The notes under the pieces were generated by a model. It searched no databases. It saw nothing but the letters and a program-made list of their open reading frames with translations, and had not been told where the DNA came from. Source: Seiridium cupressi (taxonomy: Eukaryota; Ascomycota; Sordariomycetes; Amphisphaeriales; Sporocadaceae). From it: a DNA stretch of 64,000 nt. Positions 50,576 through 59,401 of this stretch are shown piece by piece; position 1 is the first letter of the stretch; each line of letters starts with the position of its first letter. The position numbers and the translations under genes were made by a program. The stretch is taken from positions 1 to 64,000 of the forward strand of contig JARVKI010000016.1 in NCBI GenBank assembly GCA_036674765.1, read 5' to 3'.

Positions 50576-51955
50576 ATGTTGACTGAGAGATACTTCGCGT
50601 CCATTTCAGGGCCCCCGCTCACCAACAATACCTCTATCGCCAAGGACGTGGGCATTTACGAGCATATCCTCCACCCGAGCCATTCGACTGCCAGTACATT
50701 CAAGAAGAGTTCAGCCTCGCCGAATTGTGTGGCTGTGAGCGATACCCACGTTTTCTCGGCACAAGACGAGAAGTCCACGGTACATGTTTACTCAAGAGCA
50801 AAGGGCAACCAGGAAGCCGTCGTAACATTCCAGGAGAGGATCAAGAGCATTGCTCTACTCAACCAAGTTCTAATACTGGGCACGGATCAGGGCCGTCTCA
50901 TCATTTGGGAGGTACATTGAGTGTTGCTCGCCCACTTTGCAAACGGGATGCTGACTCGGACTTAGACCTGCACCGGTAGGCAAATCACGACTCCTGCATG
51001 CCACGTTCAGGCGGTGACGTGCATTGCCGTCACTCCATACCACCTGCTTACTGGTTCGGATGACTCCAATATCAGTGTCTGGGAGGTGGCTCGTCTGCTA
51101 GAGCTTGACATAACCATTGAGCATGAGCCTGAGAAGACTTTATCCAACCACCGAGCTGCCATTACGTCTCTAGCCATGAGCCAGAGCGTCAACCGAGATA
51201 CCAACATCTGCGTTTCCGCTAGCAAGGACAAGTCCTGCATCATCTGGAACTACCAGACTGGAGAAGCCTTGCGTACTTTGCTGTTTCCCAGGTCTCCCGT
51301 TACCCTGTGCTTAGATCCGTGCGCACGTGCTTTCTACGTCTCGACCGATGATGGTTCTTTGTTTGCCGTTGAGCTATTCACAGAAAAAGCTTTAATTGGT
51401 GCCCAAAGCGCGGAAGCAAGTTCGACTGTCTCGCAGGTCTCCACGTCATTTGGCTCGGTATCAAAAGAAACAAGACCAGCGTCTTGTTTGGGGCTCAACT
51501 ACGACGGTACAGTTCTTCTTTCAGGTCATCCAAATGGTCAAATACTCAGATGGGATCTGAGCACGAGAGCTATTGCCACGGAGGTTGCAAACCTCAATGC
51601 TTCTGTCAGCAATCTTCTCTTTGTTTCGCCAATGGCTTCAACTAGTAGCCTCAGGACTATCAGCGTCGTGAAGCCATTCCTAGGCAGTCGCAATTACAAT
51701 TTCACGGCTCAGCTGGAGTCGGACCTAACAAGCGAAACAAAATTTGGTAAGACGCTGAACTCGAGAGGATTCTCGAGCGAGACGCTCGAGCAAGCCATGC
51801 TTGCATTGCAACAGCCTTCATCTACTGCAAGTGCTGCTGGGGACGAAGAGCTACGCAAAGAAAACGAGGATCTCTGGAAGATAATTAATGAACAACGAGC
51901 GCTACAGAAGAAGACCATGCAGAGATATGTCGAGTCGAAGTCATCAACTACTTGA
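50576..51955 (+). CDS. IPI3: pre-rRNA-processing WD40 protein IPI3
   Basis: Subunit of the Rix1 (Rix1-Ipi1-Ipi3) complex acting in ITS2 processing and late 60S assembly in the nucleus; also linked to replication licensing in yeast. Exons 50576-50911 and 50966-51955, phase 0, give 441 residues. The N-terminal ATG (MLTERYFASISGPPL) fits the family start. WD40 repeats follow: LGTDQGRLIIWE, LLTGSDDSNISVWEVARLL, ICVSASKDKSCIIWNYQTGEALRTL and LLSGHPNGQILRWDL. The segment TCTGRQITTPACHVQAVTC is rebuilt by the intron junction. The C-terminal helix (EELRKENEDLWKIINEQRAL) is the usual coiled-coil that binds Rix1. Upstream in-frame sequence from 50462 lacks family similarity. Confidence 0.92.
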
Positions 51956-52618
51956 ACCGCGGCTGTCGGCATCTAAGTCTCGACTACACGCGTCGCTGTG
52001 CGACTAAAGCATCCTGAATGGCATTTGCGGTACAAACCTGAAACACGACCGCATCGAACGTCTGTGGGGGCTCAGGGGTCCTTTTGCGGGTCGACTTGAG
52101 CCTCATGCATCCGGCACGGCCATTGGGTCCACACAGGCTTTGAATTGCCATTTCTCGCCAATTGCCTGGAACGCCAATGCGGCAGTGGTGTTTGATTTTC
52201 CTTGCCAGAAGGCTTCTCTGGTCATGGCAAGCACCAGTTCCGAACCCCTTCGCCCTGTCTTATCTCGAGAGCCCACTGCCTATCGTGTCAATGCTTGAGA
52301 TTTTGGACTACCAGACGTAGATGGGACGAATTTAGAACGGCTATAGCTGCAGCTTCCCTTGAGATGGATCCGGAATTTTGGACATCCTATCTAGGTCACA
52401 TGCTGTCGATCTCTACTATGTTCCCTGTATGGGCAGGATCTGGCTATGAAACCAACCTCCTACAGGACAGCAGGAGTACTGGTTTGACTCGGAATATGGC
52501 GTGCGCGTCTTAGTGTTAGAGTACGATGATCTACCCGCCGTCCACAATAAAATCCAATGACTTCCACCTTCGTCTCTTGTACCTTGCCCCAAGCTGGGCT
52601 CATGTTGTTTATCATACA
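51956..52618. other. intergenic, no gene seen
   Basis: About 660 bp between IPI3 and the sedolisin gene. One short open frame at 52202-52513 has no recognisable content. It should hold the sedolisin promoter. Confidence 0.5.
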
Positions 52619-54644
52619 ATGAGGTTCGCTATACTGGCCGGTTTACTAGCTACCCTGGCGGTAGCTGTAGATGCAAAACCTTTAGGCAGGACGACTGACC
52701 ACGTTGTTCACGAGGAACGATCCGTTGCTAGGAGAAGTTGGACGAGGACGAGGCGACTACATGGATTGCGACCTCTACCTGTCCGCATTGGCCTGTCTCA
52801 ATCAAATCTCCATAAAGCCGATGACTTTATCAACGCCGTGTCTCACCCCAAGTCTGCCAATTATGGCAAGCATTGGACACCAAAGCAGATCATCGATACC
52901 TTTGCCCCGAGACAAGAGTCTATTGATGCCGTTAAGCAATGGCTGGAGGCGGAGGGCATAGAGATGGACCGTGTGAAGCTTTCAAAAGGCCGCCATTGGT
53001 TGGAGTTTCAGGCGACTGTGCATGAAGTTGAGCGACTTCTTAGGACCGAGTATCATGTATACAAGCATAATCAACATGGAAACTTCCACATCGCGTGCGA
53101 CAAGTACCATGTGCCCGGGCACCTTGTGGACCACATCGATATAATCACCCCTACGGTCCATTTCGACCAGCGAGTCGGACACGAACGCGATAACAAGCAA
53201 GTCCCCGTCAGCGAAGAACACCAACAAGAATTGAAGAAAAGGTCATTGGCGAAGAGACAACGCCCCGAGAGTGGTATTCAGAGCACGACCGAGAAGGACG
53301 GATTCTCTCCAAAGCAAGGCGCGGTCATCCAAAATGCACTGGCAACTCTGGACGACTGTGATACAATGTTAACCATTGACTGCATTCGTGCACTCTACAG
53401 TGTTCCGAAAGGAGGAAATTCGGCCAAGTCAAACAACACCCTTGGTATTGTCGAATATACTCCACAAGCATTTCTTCAAGGAGACCTTGACTTGTTCTTT
53501 GCCCAGTTCGAACCTGCGCTCGCCGGAAAATCTCCAATTGTCAAGCTGATAGATAATGCAGTCGTTCAGACGACGAACCAAAGCTTCAGCTTCAACGGAG
53601 AGTCTGCGCTGGATCTCGAGTTTGCTATGGGGTTGATCTACCCTCAACAGGCCACCTTATTTCAGGTGGGCGATCTTACTCAAGGAGGAAGCTTTGGGAA
53701 TCTACTGGATGCTCTGGATGGCAGTTTTTGCAATTTCGAGGGAGGCGATTCGAAGGACCCGAACGTTGATGGTCAATACGCTGAAGATATCCGATGTGGA
53801 ACGCAAACTCCTACGAACGTTATTTCGACTAGCTATGGATACAACGAAGGCGACCTAGGTGCACGGTACGAGCAAAGGCAATGCGCCGAGTACATGAAAC
53901 TTGCCTTACGAGGTGTTTCCATGATCTTCTCATCTGGGGACAATGGCGTAGCTGGAAATTCGGCGGTATGCGTTGATCCTGCAACCGGCGCGTATAACGA
54001 TGGCTCCTCAGGTCTTTTCAACCCGGCATTCCCGGGAACCTGTCCGTACGTCACGTCTGTGGGTGCCACCCAGATTCTCAACGGCTCTTCCGTGCGTTCA
54101 GCGGAGAGTGCCTGTGAGGAGGTCATCTTCTCCGGTGGAGGCTTCTCCAATGTCTTTGCCATGCCGTCATATCAGCAAAAGGCTGTGGCGACCTATTTTG
54201 CCGACTCTGCTCCGTCATATAGCGCCGATCAGTTCAATAACTCCAAGGCTGTGAGGGCTTATCCCGATGTGGCCGCCAACGGCGCTCGCTATGTCACAGC
54301 TGTCGACGGCAACTTCACTCTGTCTTTCGGAACGTCGGCTGCAGCCCCGGTGTTCGCCTCGGTCATCAACATGATCAATGAGAAGCGGCTGGACGCTGGC
54401 AAGGCACCCGTCGGATTCGTCAACACAGTGCTTTATGAGAACCCACAAGTCTTGAACGATATAACGACTGGCAACAACCCGGGATGTGGGACTCAAGGAT
54501 TTTCGGCTGTCGCAGGTTGGGACCCTGTGACTGGTCTTGGGTAAGTGGCACGGCATCTGTTGAGCTAGAATGACGCAAGCTAATGGTCTTCATAGAACAC
54601 CTAACTACCCGGCTATGGAGAAGCTGTTCCTGAGTCTACCATAA
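52619..54644 (+). CDS. secreted sedolisin-family tripeptidyl peptidase (S53)
   Basis: Acid serine-carboxyl protease, secreted; removes tripeptides from protein N-termini at acidic pH. Exon 1 (52619-54540) and a short exon 2 (54596-54644) give 656 residues. The order is signal peptide (1-18, ending VAVDA), pro-kumamolisin activation domain (about 40-195) with SNYGKHWTPKQI, a Lys/Arg-rich linker (KKRS, KRQRP near 205-220) where the zymogen is probably cleaved, then the catalytic domain. Active-site residues are visible: Glu328 and Asp332 in GESALDLEFAM, the oxyanion Asp441 in SSGDNG, and nucleophile Ser573 in FGTSAAAP. The last motif is SGTSAS in most members, so two positions differ but the Ser is kept. 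The second exon supplies TPNYPAMEKLFLSLP. The start ATG is followed at once by the hydrophobic signal. Confidence 0.93.
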
Positions 54645-55310
54645 GTCCGAGGGTGCCACACGATACTCTCGCAGGGCCTAGTATTAATGAGGAGTTGATT
54701 GGTTGTTACTTGGCGTTAATTGCGCGGAGCGTGGAATTTAATGTTCTGTTACGTTGCTTTGCAAATTGCTAAAGTAGAGAGATGTCTATGTGCTCATAAC
54801 CGCACTGCACTACCAATAGATTATTGATTTACAGGAGGCACAATTTTTGCCTGTTCAGATTTCTCACTTGGATACTGGATCTTCTGCTTAAAGTGGTCGT
54901 GCGCTCAATGTTAGGGCATCCCATGCAGGCGCTATAGGATACCTTGTAGTTATTCGTCTGGCCCACGCCTAGAAAGCCAACCAGCTCACGTTGACAGACA
55001 CTATCGTTCCTTGAGTTATGATGAGATTAATCAAATTTGAACGTATAATTACAATTCTTCCAAAATAGTTATTGTCAAAACAGCATATCCAAGAGAAACT
55101 GTCCCGACTCGCTTTATACGCTCCCCAAACTCTCACATCTAGACTGACTTGTGCCTGCTGAAATAAAAAATAAAAAATAAAAAGTTCACGCTTGTGTGGC
55201 GTTATATAAATGGGAACGGCATGGCATGCTTCGCTCTGCGCAGCCTGATAAGTTACTTTGTATAATATTTATTTAGAGTAGACTTTCATCGAAAAAAGGG
55301 TTTTCGTTCT

Positions 55311-55311
<1 letters not shown>

Positions 55312-55355
<44 letters not shown>

Positions 55356-55470
55356 TAATGAAAAAAGCCGACGTAAAATATTTTTTAAAAAGCGGGACCA
55401 CAAACACCAATTTATTTTGTAAAAAGGGCCCCGGGGTCAAGNNNNNNNNNNTTGTGTGTCCCCCTCCCTT

Positions 55471-55501
<31 letters not shown>

Positions 55502-55521
55502 CTGTTCATTTAAAAAAAATA

Positions 55522-55576
<55 letters not shown>
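55312..55576. repeat. long A/T homopolymers flanking the gap
   Basis: A run of 41 A (55312-55352), then short text rich in doubled bases (AAAAAGGGCCCCGGGG), the N gap, 29 T (55473-55501), and 44 A (55533-55576). This pattern resembles unpolished low-quality sequence at a gap edge more than natural DNA. Confidence 0.85.
55442..55451. other. assembly gap (10 N)
   Basis: Ten N bases; the true size and content of the missing sequence are unknown. Confidence 1.
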
Positions 55577-55577
<1 letters not shown>

Positions 55578-55588
55578 CGAGTAAGGCT

Positions 55589-56029
55589 CTAAGCCGTCGT
55601 AAAATCGATTGAATCAGCCGTGACCACGACCACGCTAGTCTGTGTGACATCAGGCCCCGTGGTCAACTTGATCTTACAGTACCGGTCCGTCGGGCAACCG
55701 CTCTCGCCCGGCTTATGGCAGACGTATCCGCTCGGGCACGGATCCTGCGTGGGAGTGGGCGCGCCCACAAAGATGCCGCACGGCGAGGTGTCGCCCACGG
55801 CCCGGACGCAGTAGTTGTACCCGACCCAGAGCTTCTGGTTGCACTCGCCGGCGGCCAGGGCTGGGTTGAGGCCCTGGAGCTTGGCCACGTCCCCGCAGGA
55901 GGCCTTGGCGATAGCCTCGCAGTTGTCGCCGGGCTTGACTGGGTACCAGATGGCGCAATGGGGGTTGTACGGGGTCTGCAGCGCCGCCGATGGGGGGAGA
56001 GGCGCGAGTGTTGAGGCTACATTGCCCAT
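55589..56029 (-). CDS. LysM-domain protein
   Basis: Single open frame of 146 residues. One LysM domain at about residues 27-74: IWYPVKPGDNCEAIAKASCG, then LNPALAAGECNQKLWVGYNYC. A Cys-rich tail follows (CGIFVG, CPSGYVCH, CPTDRYCKI). LysM domains bind chitin or peptidoglycan, and Cys patterns like this are usual in secreted fungal LysM effectors. Unlike those, no signal peptide is present: the chain starts MGNVASTL, which instead fits the N-myristoylation pattern MGxxxS. A CTACAG just before the ATG could be an intron acceptor, so an upstream exon with a signal peptide is possible, but I did not find one in the next 400 bases. The 3' end lies 13 bases from a 44-A run beside the assembly gap, so the C-terminus should be treated with care. 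Confidence 0.75.
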   Translation of the reverse strand: MGNVASTLAPLPPSAALQTPYNPHCAIWYPVKPGDNCEAIAKASCGDVAKLQGLNPALAAGECNQKLWVGYNYCVRAVGDTSPCGIFVGAPTPTQDPCPSGYVCHKPGESGCPTDRYCKIKLTTGPDVTQTSVVVVTADSIDFTTA

Positions 56030-56641
56030 TTTCTGTAGTTCTATACTTTGCTTGAAGTGGGGATAATCAAGTATTTCTGGTTCAAAGTGGAAGGGTGAGT
56101 GCTAGTTGAATGTGAGTATGTGTGCGTGTGTGTATAAGTGTATACGTGTTTATGGTTCATGAACTCATGAGGACATCGTGAGATCCCGGGAGATGGTAAG
56201 GTTTTTCTAGGTCTCTCAAAGTGGCCATTGAATCCTTTGTTTGTGCGAAATAGCATTTGCATGCTTTCATCAACTATCATATCCTCCCTGAATTGTCTTG
56301 TTGCAAAAATCACGTGGGTCGCCATAGCCGTCCTTTGACTTCTTTGTCTGCCTTTTCGCTGCCACACTCTCGATTATGCGATTGGAAATATGAGAAGGAG
56401 ACTGAAAATAGCAACATCATAATAGTGATTCAATGCCAACACTAGAGCAAAATATGTTTCTTTCCCAGAATAACCCCTCCTAGACGCCGAAACTCCGGAA
56501 TGAACAGCCCATCATCATGACTGGCACCGTAGCAAATGCAATTTTCAACATTGCAATTTCAGGATCGGCCCACTTCCAACTCTTCTCTGCTCTTTCTTAG
56601 CTCCTACTGGGCCCTAGGACCACCAGTTTGATGAACCGCTC
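56030..56641. other. intergenic, no gene seen
   Basis: About 600 bp upstream of the LysM frame and downstream of the small secreted gene. It has a TG/AC-rich stretch at 56110-56150. No signal-peptide exon for the LysM gene could be found by eye. Confidence 0.45.
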
Positions 56642-57335
56642 CTATTCGCAGAAGAAATCAAACTCTGCATTAGAACTAGTCAATGTGGCAAAACTTGTTG
56701 TTGTCGCCGTGGAGGCAGCTGCCTTGCACTCAGCTAGGGAAAGTCATGTCAGTCTGTATCCATCCGCTGTGCTCAACGAAGTTGAACATATGCAACGACC
56801 TACTGCTTTGCTGATCACAATCGCTCACTGCTAGAGAACCGCCTTGCTGGCTATTTGCTACGTCTGCGCAAGCATTTTTCTGGTTGTCGCAAGAGCGCTG
56901 CGCTGCAGTCTGAAAGTCCGTCTGGTGGGAATGGTTAGTTCATATTTCACACAAGACATGATGGGGCAGCGAAGCGCTTACGAAGGTATCACCATCGATC
57001 TCGAATGGTCGTTCTGTATCATCTGACTTGGTAACCTGGTAGGAACATCAGCTGCTATCCTTCCACCTTTGCATACAGATCCCAAGGTACGACGACGTAC
57101 AGGCGATGCAGCAGCTCCTCCTAATGCATTCGCGAAAAACTAAGGGATCCCGTCAGCGACCACATTCACGACGACGCTATATGGATCATGTACATACCTG
57201 AATGGGCGGAGCAGTCTGTCTTGAGAACAATCCCATGGCAAAGTCCCGCCTGACATCGTCTATGAAATCACCCGCGGCGACACTGGCTACCAGTAGCAAC
57301 ACGAGCGACGCCGCGCTAAGCACTGTGCACTTCAT
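56642..57335 (-). CDS. small secreted Cys-containing protein (five exons)
   Basis: Found by splicing. Exons 57198-57335, 57077-57139, 56982-57035, 56804-56921 and 56642-56733 join with correct phases (0,0,0,1) into 154 residues. Residues 1-21 are a signal peptide (MKC...SVAA). The mature part contains SPVRRRTLGSVTK, then SDDTERPFEIDGDTF, followed by QRSCDNQKNACADVAN, SDCDQQSTECKAAA and a C-terminus SSNAEFDFFCE. From memory this is a widespread but uncharacterised family of small secreted proteins in filamentous ascomycetes, marked by RPF.(V/I).GDTF and two CxxxxxxC pairs. The RRR tract before TLG may be a propeptide cleavage site. Intron 2 is 41 bp with this acceptor; a second acceptor 9 bases on would give 50 bp and drop Val-Thr-Lys. 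Extracellular; function unknown. Confidence 0.82.
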
Positions 57336-58072
57336 GGTTTTTTGTGTGGATATATGAGACAACGACAATACGATTAATGACGAAGTGGTGAGTGGCCCAC
57401 TTTGGACGAAGTAACGAGCTGGATGAAAACTAGCAAGTGACCACCAATATCATTGGAAGCGTCGTTGAATGGCCGCGCCGTTTCAAACCCGAGCTATCGT
57501 CGAGCAAAGGATTTACGGGCCAGCCACTCAATCTCGAAGTTCGGTCCTAGAGGTGAAATATATCAAACGGCGTTACAGATGAGGATGTACTTGTCCAATT
57601 CTGTGGCCGAAAACTTTTCAGAAGAAAGATTTCACGGAAGAGACCGCAGCTCTAGCATCTTTTCTAATGTCCTGTGGCGGTCTTCGACCTCCAGATTGTC
57701 GTGCGGGTGTAATCTGAAACGATCCTGAGACGCTGTCTCGCCGGGGGTGACTGACCAACCACAGAGCGGCTTTTCCCGACCTATAACGGCGCGCTGCTTC
57801 CAGATCGCCAGTAAGATTCTTTTGGGGGTATGATTATACATAGATAAAAATGTATTTGTGCCTAGGCTGCTTAGGCACTTTGATCGTCACTCTGCAGATA
57901 TTACGAGTGCGGACAGGTTCGCCCAAGTTGGGGTTGGGGAACGACTTCTCAATTCGTCGGTTAAGCTTGATGTTTTAGTGTCTGAAACTAGTATTTCTTA
58001 TGAGTAAGCAGTATCTAGAAGCTGAGGGTTACATGTTGGTTCTTCTAGTACAGGCGGAAGGAAGAAAGTATG

Positions 58073-58103
<31 letters not shown>

Positions 58104-58513
58104 GGCTAGTTTTTAGTTTATGGTAAATATATTCAGGAAAAGGGTTGTAAAAAAAATTTTATTATAATTTAAAGGTTGGGGATTAATTGAAGTGTATAAA
58201 ACTTTTAAAAGAAAACCTTCCAACAGTTCATAGATCACGCGAGCCAAGGACGAATGTCTTTAGCTAGTCCATGTGAGTTGTATTTCCTGCGAAAACTGTA
58301 TTGGTTGACAGGCCATGAACTACGGGAAAATCGTGTCAAATGATCCGAGATTTTCTATCCTCAAGTCCGCCAAAAGCGCGAAGCGCCGGGTAATGCACCT
58401 TTCCTAAACTCCTAGATACGCCCGTCGAAAAAGCAACCCCTTAAGGATAAGAGGTACAGCCAGCTGGCTGCACATGGTTGCGCTTGCGTAATCGCCCGTA
58501 GATTCTTCAGGGT
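57336..58513. other. intergenic with a poly-A low-quality patch
   Basis: About 1.2 kb without a credible gene. A 28-A run at 58073-58100 is followed by about 130 bp rich in homopolymer doublings (GGGGG, TTTTT, AAAAAAAATTTT), similar in style to the gap region at 55.3-55.6 kb. Confidence 0.5.
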
Positions 58514-59401
58514 TTAGAAGTTAGTACCAGTGTTACTCTGGGTTGGTGCGTGGTACGACTCCAATGTGCTCTGGAAAGGGCTACGGCCAGTCATGCTGCC
58601 GCTAGCCTCGCTCTTCTCTGGGCCACTGTTGAACTGACTGGTGCCAGCGCCATAGTTGACGAGATCCTCGCTGTCTTCCTGTGTCCTCTTGCGGCGCAGG
58701 CGCCAGAACACTACACCAGCCACGGCGAGAACAATGGCTCCACCCACGCCGACGCAAACACCGATAACAGTTTTGGTGGTTCCTGACGATAGCCCGCTGC
58801 TGCTTGTAGAAGTGTTGGACGCAGAGTTCAAAGAAGTGGGAGTGATCACGGCTGAGCTGGAGCTAGTAACCAGAACTCCATTCGAGTTCGTCACAGTGGT
58901 GACAATAATCGAAGTATAAGGCGTAGGAGTCTCGGTGGTTGAAGTAGTTGCTCCGTCGGTAGTGTTGGCATCAGATGACGTGGTAGTGTCACTGCTACTG
59001 CCACTGCCGCCGCCGTTGCCAGAGTCAGTAGATGTCGTGGCTGGTGGGGTGGTCGTCGGCGTTGTTGCTGGGTTGGCTTGGGTAGTGGTTGGCGAGGTGG
59101 TAGTACGGGGCGTCGTGGTCGGCGTGGTCGTGGTCGGCGTGTCAGAGGGTGTGGTTGTGTCTGCCGCCGAGGTTGTCGTCGGTGTGGTTGTTGTCGGTGT
59201 TGCTGTCGTGGGAGCAGCACTGCTGGTGGTTTGGCTAATTGTGGTTGCAGCGGCCGATGACGAGGTTGAGCTATCGTCCTGTCTCGCGACAACCTCGTGT
59301 TTTGCCCTACCGACAAAGCCGAAGTCGAGCCATGCGGCCTGGGTGGCGGTGACGATGGACAGAGCCACCATGAGAAGGTGAATCAGTCGCGTTGAATACA
59401 T
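58514..59401 (-). CDS. Mid2-like Ser/Thr-rich single-span wall sensor
   Basis: Single-exon gene of 295 residues. Signal peptide 1-22 (ending TQAA), a short stretch with AWLDFGFVGRAKHE, then a mucin-like Ser/Thr/Pro domain (about 42-205) built of imperfect TTTPTT repeats and surely heavily O-mannosylated. A membrane span follows (about 211-233, VIGVCVGVGGAIVLAVAGVV), then a basic stop-transfer RLRRKR and a Ser/Gly-rich cytoplasmic tail. This is the plan of Mid2/Mtl1/WSC-type sensors that report wall stress to the Rho1-Pkc1 pathway. No WSC Cys domain is present, so Mid2-like is the better term. The start is ATG at 59401; earlier codons lack ATG. A long plus-strand frame over the same repeats is a mirror artefact. 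Confidence 0.85.
   Translation of the reverse strand: MYSTRLIHLLMVALSIVTATQAAWLDFGFVGRAKHEVVARQDDSSTSSSAAATTISQTTSSAAPTTATPTTTTPTTTSAADTTTPSDTPTTTTPTTTPRTTTSPTTTQANPATTPTTTPPATTSTDSGNGGGSGSSSDTTTSSDANTTDGATTSTTETPTPYTSIIVTTVTNSNGVLVTSSSSAVITPTSLNSASNTSTSSSGLSSGTTKTVIGVCVGVGGAIVLAVAGVVFWRLRRKRTQEDSEDLVNYGAGTSQFNSGPEKSEASGSMTGRSPFQSTLESYHAPTQSNTGTNF

Larger units (their letters stand above)
54645..55588. other. AT-rich region with assembly artefacts
   Basis: The 3' flank of the sedolisin gene, then AT-rich DNA with an (A/T)-rich microsatellite near 55160-55183, ending in a block of very long A and T runs around a 10-N gap. No gene is credible here; any open frame crossing the gap is meaningless. 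Confidence 0.6.

Noticed and set aside
55273..55509. Minus-strand frame rich in Lys and Phe across the N gap
   Set aside because: It translates poly-A/poly-T runs and includes unknown bases.
58935..59381. 148-codon Val/Gly-rich plus-strand frame
   Set aside because: Antisense image of the Thr/Pro repeat codons of the Mid2-like gene; pure low-complexity translation.
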